This document shows positions 7,351-16,241 of a stretch of 64,000 bases of DNA, piece by piece. The notes beneath the pieces are model-generated. The model saw nothing but the letters and a program-made list of their open reading frames with translations. It was not told where the DNA came from and did no database searches. The stretch comes from CALDSL01 sp039810245 (GTDB lineage: Bacteria; Chloroflexota; Anaerolineae; Anaerolineales; Anaerolineaceae), in assembly GCA_039810245.1 (NCBI GenBank), contig JBDHWQ010000017.1, positions 1 to 64,000 of the forward strand. Direction: 5' to 3'. The position numbers were made by a program, and so were the translations under genes. Each line of letters opens with the position of its first letter. Position 1 is the stretch's first letter.

Positions 7351-8862
7351 ATGAGGCGAGCGGTCATGGATTATGAAGTGCGCAGTGATCAGCACTTTTT
7401 GTCAAAGCTTCTTAGCGGTAACAAAGTACGCACGTTAAAGCACAATCAATGGACGATCCTTACCGGTTGGCTGATCCTGCAAGATATGGCCATGACCGCG
7501 CTGGCATTCTGGCTGGCGTATCAGATCCGGTTCAATCTTTCCATCCCGCTGTTCCGGCTGGAAGTCGTGCCGGAAGCCCTGTTCTACAGCGGGCTGATCC
7601 GCTTCCTCGTGCCATTGTGGATCTTCATCTTTGCCGGTATCGGGCTGTATAACCGCGGCAACCTGCTGGGCGGCACGCGCGAATACTCGCTGGTGTTCAA
7701 CGCCACCGGGATTGGCATGTTTGCGGTCATCGCGTTTGGCTTTTTGCAGCCCGATTTCCTGCTGGCGCGTGGCTGGCTGCTGCTAGCCTGGATCCTCACC
7801 TTCTTCTTCACGGCGCTGGGGCGTTTCATCAGCCGGCGGTTTGTGTACACCGCGCGGCGCTATGGTATGTTCCTCACCCCTGCCATCATCGTGGGCGCGA
7901 ATGACGAAGGCCTGTCGCTGGCCGACCAGCTTCTGCGCTGGAAGCGCTCCGGCCTGGACCTGATCGGTTTTGTGGATGATGATGTGCAGCAGGGCGCCAA
8001 AGTATATGAAGAGCTTTACAACCTGGGGCAGATCGAAACCCTCACGGCGGTGATCCGCCAGTACGGCATCAAGGAGATCATCGTAACCGCGTCGGCATTT
8101 ACGCGTGAAGATATCCTGGCGATCTTCAAGAAGCATGGTATTTCAGACGAAGTCAACCTGAACATGTCGTCCGGGCTGTATGAGATCATTACCACTGGCC
8201 TGCAGGTGCGCGAGATGGCCGGCGTGCCGCTGGTGCAGGTGAACAGAGTGCGCCTGACCGGCGTGGACCTGGTGCTCAAACTGGCGCTGGACTACGTGCT
8301 CTCCACCCTGGCAATTGTCTTTGCCTCGCCGCTGTTCCTGCTGCTGGCCATCGCGGTCAAACTGGATTCGCCCGGGCCGGTATTCCATCGCCGCCGGGTG
8401 ATGGGCGTCAATGGTAAGCAATTCGATGCGTTCAAGTTCCGCACCATGTACGTCAACGGTGACGAAATTCTGGCGCAAAACCCGGAATTGAAGGCCGAGC
8501 TGGAAGCCAACCACAAACTGAAGGTTGACCCGCGCATCACCCGCGTGGGCGCGCTGCTGCGCAAGACCAGCCTGGACGAGCTGCCGCAATTCTTCAACGT
8601 GTGGCGCAACGAAATGTCGGTTGTTGGGCCGCGCATGATCTCGCCGGAAGAGATGAAGAAGTACAACCAGTGGGGCATCAACCTGCTGACGGTCAAACCC
8701 GGCATCACCGGGCTGTGGCAGGTGAGCGGGCGCTCGGATGTGACCTACGACGAGCGCGTTCGGCTGGATATGCAGTACATCCGCAACTGGAACATCTGGC
8801 TCGACGTGCAGATTCTGCTGGAGACGATCCCGGCGGTGCTGCGGCAGCGCGGAGCTTATTGA
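7351..8862 (+). CDS. Polyprenyl-phosphate hexose-1-phosphate transferase (WbaP/CpsE-like)
   Basis: This initiating glycosyltransferase transfers a sugar-1-phosphate from a nucleotide sugar to undecaprenyl phosphate at the membrane. The 503 residues comprise an N-terminal block of about four membrane helices, a Rossmann-like CoA-binding-type middle domain (about 175-300), one further membrane segment, and a C-terminal bacterial sugar transferase domain. The last carries FKFRTM, RKTSLDELPQ, NEMSVVGPR and PGITGLWQVSGRSD. ATG 7351 is preferred over ATG 7321 because GGGAGG stands seven bases before it. It follows a long leader and is closed by a hairpin terminator at 8876. Confidence 0.93.
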   Translation: MRRAVMDYEVRSDQHFLSKLLSGNKVRTLKHNQWTILTGWLILQDMAMTALAFWLAYQIRFNLSIPLFRLEVVPEALFYSGLIRFLVPLWIFIFAGIGLYNRGNLLGGTREYSLVFNATGIGMFAVIAFGFLQPDFLLARGWLLLAWILTFFFTALGRFISRRFVYTARRYGMFLTPAIIVGANDEGLSLADQLLRWKRSGLDLIGFVDDDVQQGAKVYEELYNLGQIETLTAVIRQYGIKEIIVTASAFTREDILAIFKKHGISDEVNLNMSSGLYEIITTGLQVREMAGVPLVQVNRVRLTGVDLVLKLALDYVLSTLAIVFASPLFLLLAIAVKLDSPGPVFHRRRVMGVNGKQFDAFKFRTMYVNGDEILAQNPELKAELEANHKLKVDPRITRVGALLRKTSLDELPQFFNVWRNEMSVVGPRMISPEEMKKYNQWGINLLTVKPGITGLWQVSGRSDVTYDERVRLDMQYIRNWNIWLDVQILLETIPAVLRQRGAY

Positions 8863-8875
8863 CCTGTTTTCCACC

Positions 8876-8908
8876 GGCGCTGCTCGATCTCCGGGCAGCG
8901 CCAGTTTT
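8876..8908 (+). terminator. Intrinsic terminator after the WbaP-like gene
   Basis: A perfect 8-base-pair GC-rich stem GGCGCTGC/GCAGCGCC (8876-8883 with 8895-8902) is followed by a short AGTTTT tract, 14 bases after the stop codon. Confidence 0.6.
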
Positions 8909-9069
8909 CCATTTTTCACTCAATCCGCCAGCCCGATTTTGTCGTGAAAAAGGGCTGGAAATCGATGGAACGCTGGTTGAAGAGTTCCAAAGTGCCGTAA
9001 CATTTTCTCGTTTCTTTCGATATCTGATTGAACGAAGTGCACGAAGCCTGGATGTGAGGAGCCGTTGAA

Positions 9070-10044
9070 GTGATCATTGTTCAAACGCCGCTGCGAGTAA
9101 GCCTGTTCGGTGGTGGCACCGATTTTCCCTCGTTTTATTTGAACGAGGGCGGCTGCGTGTTGACCACTGCGATCGACAAATACATCTTCGTCAGTATCAA
9201 GCAGCGCTTCGATGACAAGCTGCGCATCGGTTACACCAAGACCGAAATGGTGGACAGCGTGGATGAGATTCAGCACGAGTTGATCCGTGAAGCGCTGCGT
9301 AAGACTGGCATTACCTACGGCATCGAGATCACCACCACCGGCGATATCCCGGCGGGCACCGGGCTGGCCTCGTCCAGCGCGGTGACCGTGGGCTCGCTGC
9401 ACGCCATGTACGTATTCCTGCGCGAATCGGTGACGCCTGAGCAGTTGGCGCGGGAAGCCTGCGAGATAGAGATCGAGCGGTTGGGCAAGCCGATTGGCAT
9501 CCAGGACCAGTACATCGCCGCGCATGGCGGGCTGCGATTCATTGAATTCCAACAGGATGGCAGCATCCAGAACAACGCGGTGCGGCTGCCCGCCATGGTC
9601 AAACGGCGGCTGAATGAAAGCCTGCTGCTGTTCTTCACCGGCGTCACGCGCCAGGCAGACAGTATCCTCACCGAGCAGAAAACCAACATGCACAACAACA
9701 TCGAGGCATTGCGTGTGATGAAAGGCATGGCCTACACCGCGCGCGATGAGCTGTGCAATGGCAACATCGACGCACTGGGCCACCTGTTGCACGAGTACTG
9801 GCAGGTGAAGAAGCACCTTTCCAGCAATATCAGCAACGGCGTGATTGACGACTGGTACCAGGCGGCGCGCAGCGCGGGCGCCCTGGGCGGCAAGATCACC
9901 GGAGCGGGTGGGGGCGGCTTTCTGCTGCTCTACTGCCCGTACGACCGGCGCGAGGCGGTGCGCGCTGCGCTGCCACACCTGCGCGAGCTGCCATTCCAAC
10001 TGGAGCCGGACGGCTCGAAGGTGATTTTTAACTACCGCAGATAG
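9070..10044 (+). CDS. hddA: D-glycero-D-manno-heptose 7-phosphate kinase (GHMP kinase, HddA-like)
   Basis: This 324-residue GHMP-family kinase is predicted to phosphorylate heptose-7-phosphate at C1 in GDP-heptose synthesis. The N-terminus PLRVSLFGGGTDFPSFY is characteristic of HddA and fucokinase-like members. The ATP-binding motif GDIPAGTGLASSSA begins at residue 91, and the C-terminal KITGAGGGGF motif lies near 275. The start is GTG 9070, behind GAGGA with nine-base spacing. Downstream lie a SIS isomerase and gmhB, which supports heptose over other sugars. A related fucose- or other sugar-specific GHMP kinase remains possible. Confidence 0.85.
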   Translation: MIIVQTPLRVSLFGGGTDFPSFYLNEGGCVLTTAIDKYIFVSIKQRFDDKLRIGYTKTEMVDSVDEIQHELIREALRKTGITYGIEITTTGDIPAGTGLASSSAVTVGSLHAMYVFLRESVTPEQLAREACEIEIERLGKPIGIQDQYIAAHGGLRFIEFQQDGSIQNNAVRLPAMVKRRLNESLLLFFTGVTRQADSILTEQKTNMHNNIEALRVMKGMAYTARDELCNGNIDALGHLLHEYWQVKKHLSSNISNGVIDDWYQAARSAGALGGKITGAGGGGFLLLYCPYDRREAVRAALPHLRELPFQLEPDGSKVIFNYRR

Positions 10045-10147
10045 CGGGCGTCATTATACAGGGGCAGTTTTTCTGCTGCCCGCAGGGGTACACTGGTTTT
10101 GGGATCGCGGTCAACGCGGATCGACCCAAGGGGGTCAGAGGAGTAGA

Positions 10148-11308
10148 ATGCAGAATACCTTGCGTTACGTTACCGATATGAAAGAAACGATCGACATGCT
10201 GCCGATGGATAAGATCAACCAGGTAATCGATCTGCTCCACCAGGCGCGCCTGGACGACCGGCAGGTGTTCGTCATGGGCAACGGCGGCAGCGCATCCACC
10301 GCCACGCACTTCGTGTGCGACCTGGCGAAGAATACGCGCCGCATGGGCTGGCCGCACTTTCGCGTGATTGGCCTGACCGATAACATGGCCATCTTCTCGG
10401 CTTACGCCAACGATGAAGGCTACGAAAATGTCTTCTCGGCGCAGCTTGCCAACCTGGTGCGCGCCGGAGATATTGTGATCGGGATTTCGGCCAGCGGCAA
10501 TTCCAAAAATGTGCTCAAAGCCATCGAATCGGCGCGCAAGGCTGAGGCCATTACGGTAGGCTTTACCGGCTACGCCGGCGGCCAACTGGGCGAAATGGTG
10601 GACTACCACCTCAACGTGCCGTCCAACCGCATTGAAATTGTTGAAGACCTGCACCTTGCGATGGAGCACATGATGTGCAACACGCTGGGCGAGCTGACCA
10701 AGGTTGACGTGATGCGCGCGGTGATGCCCGCCGCGGTGCAGCAGGCGCCGGCCTACACTGACGCGCTGGTCAACGGCCTGTTTGGCGAAGCCATGATCAC
10801 TGGTAATGCCTACACCGAAGCACAGTCATCGGTGGAGCAGTTTTCGCGCATCAGCCAGGAGCTGGCCTCGAAGGTCAACCTGCACGACATGCTGTGCCGC
10901 ATCCTGCCCATGACGCTCGAATCGGTGGGCGCTTCGAGCGGCAGCATTGTGGTGCTGGATGAGGGCGGCCGGGTTGTGGATGGCGCGCTGGCTTATGCCG
11001 GCGAAGTCCGCCAGACCGGCATGGAACAGCTCACCGATATCGTCAAGAATGGGCTGGCGGGCTGGGTGGTGGAAAACCGCCAGGCGGCGCTGGTGACCAA
11101 CACCGCCGACGACCCGCGTTGGCTGCCACGCTCCTGGGAATCGATGAGCCAGACGCAGCGCTCGGCCTTATCCGTGCCTCTGCTCACCCGTGACCGGGTG
11201 GTGGGGGTGGTAACTTTGGTATATCCCGAAGCGGGGCGCTTCACAATGGAAGACCTGGCCCTGCTCACGGCGATTACGATTTCGATCTCTTATTCGTTTA
11301 GCGGGTGA
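10148..11308 (+). CDS. SIS-domain phosphoheptose isomerase (GmhA-like) fused to a GAF domain
   Basis: This 386-residue protein has two domains. Residues 1-190 form a SIS domain resembling GmhA, with the phosphosugar loop GNGGSAS (44-50), THFVCDLAKNTR, SASGNSKNV near 115 and EDLHLAMEHMMC. This should convert sedoheptulose-7-phosphate to glycero-manno-heptose-7-phosphate. Residues about 225-385 look like a GAF sensor domain (LCRILPMTLESVGASSGSI, VPLLTRDRVVGVVTL). GmhA proteins are normally about 190 residues, so the GAF extension is unusual and suggests allosteric control or signal sensing. The fusion is in one uninterrupted frame, with an AGGAG site six bases before ATG. Confidence 0.85.
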   Translation: MQNTLRYVTDMKETIDMLPMDKINQVIDLLHQARLDDRQVFVMGNGGSASTATHFVCDLAKNTRRMGWPHFRVIGLTDNMAIFSAYANDEGYENVFSAQLANLVRAGDIVIGISASGNSKNVLKAIESARKAEAITVGFTGYAGGQLGEMVDYHLNVPSNRIEIVEDLHLAMEHMMCNTLGELTKVDVMRAVMPAAVQQAPAYTDALVNGLFGEAMITGNAYTEAQSSVEQFSRISQELASKVNLHDMLCRILPMTLESVGASSGSIVVLDEGGRVVDGALAYAGEVRQTGMEQLTDIVKNGLAGWVVENRQAALVTNTADDPRWLPRSWESMSQTQRSALSVPLLTRDRVVGVVTLVYPEAGRFTMEDLALLTAITISISYSFSG

Positions 11309-11341
11309 AAGGCAGGCAAACCAGGCCAGCAGCACGCGCGC

Positions 11342-11881
11342 CTACAAACAGGTGAATATGTCGCGCAGCGCATCACAGATCTGGAACGGCTGGAGATCCG
11401 CGGCTTCGGGCAGCAATGCCTGGGCCGCTCCCCGGCCGGTGCGCACCAGGAAGGTCCGCCGGATGCCAGCATTTTGTCCGGCCAGCAAATCGCTGATTGC
11501 ATCGCCGACCATCACTGACTGGGAAAGGTCCAGATCGAGGGCAGCGGCGGCCTGAAGCAGCAGGCCCGGCCTGGGTTTGCGGCAGTCACACGCATCCGCG
11601 GGCGCATGGGGGCACACAAAAACGCCATCCACTCGCCCACCGTTCTTTTCAATTTCAGCCACCACGCGGCGGTTGATGGCATCTGCCTCAGCCAGGGTGA
11701 TAATCCCCCGGCCCACCGCCGACTGGTTGGTAACAATCACCAACGCATAGCGGCTGCCGCGCAGGGCGGCCAGTGCATCCAGCGCGCCGGGGAGAAACGC
11801 AACGTCATCCCACGAGCGCACATACTGGTCGCGGTTCTCAATGATGACACCATCGCGGTCGAGGAACAAAGCGGGTCGCAT
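11342..11881 (-). CDS. gmhB: D,D-heptose 1,7-bisphosphate phosphatase
   Basis: This 179-residue HAD-family phosphatase removes the C7 phosphate of heptose-1,7-bisphosphate. It has the catalytic motif FLDRDGVI (D8, D10), VTNQSAVGRG, the zinc-binding segment CPHAPADACDCRKP typical of GmhB, and VGDAISDLLAGQNAG. ATG 11881 fits the family start; an upstream extension has no homology. No Shine-Dalgarno is visible, and a TATAAT lies so close that the mRNA may be leaderless. It converges with the SIS-GAF gene and diverges from the acetyltransferase gene. Confidence 0.92.
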   Translation of the reverse strand: MRPALFLDRDGVIIENRDQYVRSWDDVAFLPGALDALAALRGSRYALVIVTNQSAVGRGIITLAEADAINRRVVAEIEKNGGRVDGVFVCPHAPADACDCRKPRPGLLLQAAAALDLDLSQSVMVGDAISDLLAGQNAGIRRTFLVRTGRGAAQALLPEAADLQPFQICDALRDIFTCL

Positions 11882-11887
11882 TGCGTT

Positions 11888-11893
11888 ATTATA
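11888..11893 (-). promoter_or_regulatory. Minus-10 box for gmhB, possible leaderless start
   Basis: On the minus strand a TATAAT hexamer ends six bases before the gmhB ATG, so transcription would begin at or next to the start codon. A convincing -35 box is not seen. Confidence 0.35.
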
Positions 11894-11982
11894 GATGATC
11901 CCATTGAGTTTGGGACGCACCCATTCATACGATATCGCCGCTCGCATGACGCGGGCGGGGCAGGAGAAGGCAGTACGTAATC

Positions 11983-12759
11983 ATGGAAACGACGGCAGGC
12001 GCAAAGGCAAATGCACAGGAAAAAACATCCGCGCTGGCAAGCGTGCGGCTGTACCTCAGCCGCCAGGCCGATGGCCTGGGACGCTACATCCTGGAGCAAA
12101 CGCTATACCTGCTGCTGGGCTGGGTACCCACGGTGGTGGGCGTGGCGCTGCGCGGCGTGTTCTACCGGCTGATCCTGCACATGCGCGGGCTGGCGGCAAT
12201 CGAGAGTGGGGTGCGGCTGCGTTATGCCAGCAATATCCATTTGCAGCGCGGCGTGTATCTGGATAGCAACACCTACCTGCATGCCTGCCCCAACGGCATC
12301 GAGATCGGTGAGAACACCATCGTGATGCACGGCGCGGTGCTGCATGTGTATAACTTCCGCGGCATGCCGCAATCAGGGATTAAGATCGGGCGCGATAGCC
12401 TGATCGGTGAGTACTGCGTGATCCGCGGCCAGGGCGGGGTGACGATCGGCGACCGGGTGTATACCTCGCCGTTCACCCAACTTTTGTCGGTCAACCACGT
12501 ATTTGACGACCCCAACCGGCCGTTCGTAGAGCAGGGCATCACCGCACAGGGCATTGTTATTGAAGATGATGTGTGGCTGGGCGCCGGCGCGGTTATCACC
12601 GACGGCGTGCGCGTGGGCCACCATTCGGTGGTGGCGGCGGGCGCGGTGGTGACCAAAGACGTGGAGCCGTATTCGATCATGGCCGGCGTGCCGGCGAAAT
12701 TTATCAAGCACGTTGGTGAACAAGGTGTACAAGACCCTCGACGGGTCATTTATTATTGA
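11983..12759 (+). CDS. Hexapeptide-repeat acyltransferase (WcaF/CysE-like acetyltransferase)
   Basis: The 258-residue protein has a hydrophobic segment (about 35-65) followed by a left-handed beta-helix of hexapeptide repeats from about 75 to 245 (IEIGENTIV, IKIGRDSLIGEYCVI, VTIGDRVY, IVIEDDVWLGAGAVITDGVRVG). It ends with the family's typical GAVVTKDVEPYSIMAGVPAKFIK. SVNHVFDD contains the likely catalytic His. It probably O- or N-acetylates a sugar of the polysaccharide with acetyl-CoA. It is divergent from gmhB and followed 43 bases later by a GT2 gene. Confidence 0.88.
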   Translation: METTAGAKANAQEKTSALASVRLYLSRQADGLGRYILEQTLYLLLGWVPTVVGVALRGVFYRLILHMRGLAAIESGVRLRYASNIHLQRGVYLDSNTYLHACPNGIEIGENTIVMHGAVLHVYNFRGMPQSGIKIGRDSLIGEYCVIRGQGGVTIGDRVYTSPFTQLLSVNHVFDDPNRPFVEQGITAQGIVIEDDVWLGAGAVITDGVRVGHHSVVAAGAVVTKDVEPYSIMAGVPAKFIKHVGEQGVQDPRRVIYY

Positions 12760-12802
12760 GCGTAGTTTTCGTACAATGGGATAAGGTTTACCAGGAGGGA
12801 CA

Positions 12803-14005
12803 ATGACAACACTATCCATCGTAATTCCGGCCTACAACGAAGAACGGGGCATTACTGAGATCGTTGAACGTGTGATGGCCGTTAAAGAAAGCCTGAAAAG
12901 CGCGGGAGTTGACGACATGGAGCTGCTGGTCGTCAACGACGGCTCGAAGGACAAGACCGAGCAGGTTTTGATGGCGCTGGCTCCGCAGCATCAGGGGATG
13001 CGCGTGATCTGCCATGAGCGCAACAAGGGCTATGGCGCGGCGCTGAAGACCGGCTTTGCCCAGGCGCGCGGCGAGCTGGTGGGTTTTCTCGATGCGGATG
13101 GCACATACCCGCCCGAATACTTCCCGCAGTTGTGCCAGTCGGCGATGGATGGCGCGGAGCTGGTGATCGGCTCGCGCATGAGCGGGGCCGATAGCAAGAT
13201 GCCGGTCACGCGGCGCATTGGCAACTTCTTCTTCGCCAACCTGCTCAGCCTGGTGGGCTGGCAGAAGGTGACCGACAGCGCCAGTGGGATGCGCGTGTTC
13301 CACAAGAGTGTACTGGCGCGCATGTACCCGCTGCCTAATGGCCTCAACCTGACGCCGGTGATGAGCACCCGCGCGGTGCATGAAGGCCTGAAGATGGTGG
13401 AAGTGCCGATCCCTTACAGCGAACGGGTGGGGCGCTCGAAGCTGAGCGTTGTGCGCGACGGCTACACCTTCCTGCAGTCAATCCTGTGGACGGTACTCTC
13501 TTACAACCCGGTGCGCATCCTCGGCATCATCGGCCTGATCGGTGTGGCCATAGCGGCCATTGTGGGGCTGGGCATCCTGGTGGCGCGCCTGAGCGGCACC
13601 ACTGCGCTGGGTCCGTGGGGTGTGTTCGCCTTCTTCGCTGCGGTGGTAGCCGGCGTGGCCGGGGTGAGCGTTTTCGCCCTAGGCGCGACGTTCAACCACT
13701 TGGTATCGTTGTTCTATAACCGCCCCATCCGGCAGGGATTGTTCGGCAAGCCCGTATTCCAGAAACCGCTGGAAAACAACTTTGGCTGGATGGGACTGGC
13801 CGGTATTGGCGTCGGCATCGTGGTAGCGGTGCTGGGGCTGGTGCTGGGCCTCAACAGCGCAGATACCGCGCGCATCTGGTTTTACCTGCTGGTGAGCGCG
13901 ATGATTATGCTGGTGGGCCTGCAACTGGTGATCTCATGGGTGCTAATGCGCATCCTGGAAGAGCTGGAGCAGCGCGAAGCACTGGCGCAAAAAGACTTAC
14001 TGTAA
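12803..14005 (+). CDS. Membrane GT2 glycosyltransferase (polyprenyl-phosphate sugar transferase-like)
   Basis: This 400-residue protein has an N-terminal GT2 domain (SIVIPAYNEERGI, VVNDGSKDKT, LDADGTYPPEY) resembling dolichol/undecaprenyl-phosphate mannosyl- or glucosyltransferases. It is followed by four hydrophobic helices at roughly 230-385. Such proteins load a sugar onto a lipid carrier for use by GT-C enzymes outside the membrane, and three GT-C-like proteins occur later in this locus. The start has a strong AGGAGGG site. A TACAAT hexamer at 12772-12777 may be the -10 of its promoter. Confidence 0.88.
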   Translation: MTTLSIVIPAYNEERGITEIVERVMAVKESLKSAGVDDMELLVVNDGSKDKTEQVLMALAPQHQGMRVICHERNKGYGAALKTGFAQARGELVGFLDADGTYPPEYFPQLCQSAMDGAELVIGSRMSGADSKMPVTRRIGNFFFANLLSLVGWQKVTDSASGMRVFHKSVLARMYPLPNGLNLTPVMSTRAVHEGLKMVEVPIPYSERVGRSKLSVVRDGYTFLQSILWTVLSYNPVRILGIIGLIGVAIAAIVGLGILVARLSGTTALGPWGVFAFFAAVVAGVAGVSVFALGATFNHLVSLFYNRPIRQGLFGKPVFQKPLENNFGWMGLAGIGVGIVVAVLGLVLGLNSADTARIWFYLLVSAMIMLVGLQLVISWVLMRILEELEQREALAQKDLL

Positions 14006-14050
14006 CCAACCCGCGGCGCAAGCCGCATGGATTTATTGGAGGCATGTTCT

Positions 14051-15700
14051 ATGACTGATGAATTTAACAATACTCGCGGCGTAAACCTGGGCACTTCACG
14101 CGTTCCGCCGCTGCGGATGGCGAACTTCCCTGACGCTGACGCAATTGTGGCGGCCGGCTCGAACAACAAGCGTGGCCCGGATGCCGTCGACATTATGCTG
14201 GTCAACCCGCCCACGCCGGATGGCGCGCTGTGGATCCGCACCCAGCACCGTGTGGGGCGGCGCACGCGCGAAAATATGGTGTGGCCGCAGGTCTCGCTGG
14301 CGCAGATGGCGGCGATGCTGGTGCCGGATTACACGGTGAAGATCGTGGACGCCAACGCCGAGCGCATGGGCTGGAAAGAGTTTTCACAGCTGCTGGATAA
14401 GTACCAGCCCAAGTATTACCTGACCCAGGTAACTGCCCCCACGCTGGAAAACGATATGTACGGCACGTTCCTGGCGCGGGCGCGCGGGGCCAAAACGATT
14501 GCGTTTGGCACGCACGTTACCCCCATCCCCACGCAGACCATGCTGACCTACCCCAGCCTGGATTACATCCTGCGCGGCGAGCCGGACCTGACGATCCGCG
14601 ATTTTCTGGATCACATGGAAGGCAAGACAGCCAACCGCCCGGATTTCATCCAAAAGATGATCAACGAGCACGATCCGAACTACAGGCTGGCTTTCCACGA
14701 AGATGGCACACTGGATATGCACGCCATCAAGGGATTGGTGTGGCGCAAGAACGGCGAAGTGGTAATCAACGCCACGCGACCGTTTATCAAAGACCTGGAC
14801 GACCTGCCCATCCCACTGCACCACCTGCTGCCGTACGATAAGTACCGCATGCCGCTGATGAAAGGCCCGTTCACCTTCATCGTGTCTAGCCGCGGCTGTA
14901 CGGCGGGCTGCATCTACTGCATCAAGCACGTTAACTACCAGTACACGGTACGGCTGCGCTCGCCGGAGAAAATCCTGGAAGAGCTGTGGGTGCTCAAGAA
15001 GCTGGGCATTAACTACGTCAACATGTACGCCGACCTGTTCACCGTCTCGCGCGACCAGGTGATGGGCCTGTGCAAGCTGATGATCGAATCGAAGATCGAT
15101 ATGCACTGGACCTGTAACAGCCGCGTGGATTACGTGGACGAAGAAATGCTGCAGATGATGGGCAAGGCAGGCTGTTTCTTTATGACCTGGGGTATCGAAA
15201 GCGGGTCAGAGCAGGTGCTGAAGCACGCGCGCAAGGGCGCGTACCCGGATAAGGTGGAACGCGCGCTGCGCTGGTCGAAGGCGGCGGGGATCAAGAACTG
15301 GGGCTACTTCATCATTGGCCTGCCGACCGAGACGGAAGAGACCATCCGCCAGACGATCGATTTTGCCAAGAAGCTGCCGCTGGATATTGCGCTGTTCCAC
15401 GTGGCCGCGCCGTACCCCGGCACACCGTTCTTCTTCGAGGTGGTACGCGAAGGCTGGTTCCGCGAGGGCACGCGCTGGGAGCAGGTGGATATGGACAAGG
15501 GCACGGTGCTGGATTACCCCGGCCTGCCCGCCGAACGCCTGCTGTACTGGCAGAAGCGCGCCTTCCGCGAATGGGCCATACGCCCCGGGCCGATGTTTAC
15601 CTATCTGAAGATGCTGCTCTCCGACGTGTCGACCTTCAAGACGGCGCTGGACGTGGGCATGCAAACCCTGCGCTGGCAGACCGGCAAACAGGCCGATTGA
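14051..15700 (+). CDS. B12-binding-domain radical SAM protein
   Basis: This 549-residue protein has an N-terminal cobalamin-binding-like domain (about 50-200; DIMLVNPPTPDG, VSLAQMAAMLVPDY, GEPDLTIRDF). A radical SAM domain follows, with the 4Fe-4S motif CTAGCIYC (C283, C287, C290), GIESGSEQVLKHARKG and GLPTETEETI. The family performs methyl transfers or other radical chemistry; the substrate is not evident. ATG 14051 is chosen for GGAGG eight bases upstream, over an in-frame start at 14027. It sits 45 bases after the GT2 gene and is closed by a terminator at 15718. It may methylate or modify a sugar, lipid or acyl intermediate. Confidence 0.88.
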   Translation: MTDEFNNTRGVNLGTSRVPPLRMANFPDADAIVAAGSNNKRGPDAVDIMLVNPPTPDGALWIRTQHRVGRRTRENMVWPQVSLAQMAAMLVPDYTVKIVDANAERMGWKEFSQLLDKYQPKYYLTQVTAPTLENDMYGTFLARARGAKTIAFGTHVTPIPTQTMLTYPSLDYILRGEPDLTIRDFLDHMEGKTANRPDFIQKMINEHDPNYRLAFHEDGTLDMHAIKGLVWRKNGEVVINATRPFIKDLDDLPIPLHHLLPYDKYRMPLMKGPFTFIVSSRGCTAGCIYCIKHVNYQYTVRLRSPEKILEELWVLKKLGINYVNMYADLFTVSRDQVMGLCKLMIESKIDMHWTCNSRVDYVDEEMLQMMGKAGCFFMTWGIESGSEQVLKHARKGAYPDKVERALRWSKAAGIKNWGYFIIGLPTETEETIRQTIDFAKKLPLDIALFHVAAPYPGTPFFFEVVREGWFREGTRWEQVDMDKGTVLDYPGLPAERLLYWQKRAFREWAIRPGPMFTYLKMLLSDVSTFKTALDVGMQTLRWQTGKQAD

Positions 15701-15717
15701 GCCCGAGCAAACACTGG

Positions 15718-15751
15718 AAAAACCTGCGCGTCACATGGCGCGCAGGTTTTT
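15718..15751 (+). terminator. Intrinsic terminator after the radical SAM gene
   Basis: A perfect 13-base inverted repeat (15718-15730 with 15739-15751) has an 8-base loop. It begins in an A tract and ends in a T tract, so it could act in both directions. Confidence 0.85.
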
Positions 15752-15793
15752 CCAAAACAAAATCAGCTCTTTGCGCGTGTTGCAAATCTGTTA

Positions 15794-15822
15794 TTTTCAC
15801 CTGGTGGGTTTTTCGGTACAAT
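15794..15822 (+). promoter_or_regulatory. Candidate promoter for the ACP gene block
   Basis: TTTTCA (15794-15799) and TACAAT (15817-15822) are separated by 17 bases, just after a terminator and about 100 bases before the ACP start. The -35 is weak. Confidence 0.45.
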
Positions 15823-15921
15823 GAAGATGGTTTCCGTTTTTGACATTTGACTTTCGGCACTCGGTGAGGAGCAGAAAAGCTCCTCGCCACCATTTGTTTT
15901 TGTTTCTACGAGGGAAGAAAC

Positions 15922-16185
15922 ATGGGAAATACTGAAGAACTCATCCGCAAGTACATCGCCGATAATATCCTGTTCAGCAAGGATGGGTACCCGTACCCGG
16001 ACGATGCATCGTTCCTGGAAAATGGGATCATTGATTCGATGAATGTCCTCGAGCTGGTGGTATTTGTGGAAGAGCATTTCCACATTACCGTGGGGGACGA
16101 GGAAGTGGTGCCGGAGAATTTTGATTCGCTGAGCGCAATGACGGCGTTTGTACGCCGTAAGCAGGCGGAGAAGGAATCAGCTTAA
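15922..16185 (+). CDS. Acyl carrier protein
   Basis: This 87-residue acidic carrier protein has the 4'-phosphopantetheine attachment motif GIIDSMNVLEL with Ser39 as the modified residue. It stands directly before an AMP-forming ligase that probably loads it. It is a dedicated carrier separate from fatty-acid AcpP, as found in polysaccharide or specialised-metabolite clusters. An AGGGAAG ribosome binding site precedes ATG. Confidence 0.9.
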   Translation: MGNTEELIRKYIADNILFSKDGYPYPDDASFLENGIIDSMNVLELVVFVEEHFHITVGDEEVVPENFDSLSAMTAFVRRKQAEKESA

Positions 16186-16241
16186 ACCATATCGTAGCGC
16201 CGGCGGGTCGCGCGGCCTTCCGCCCGGCGCAGGGGGGTAGT

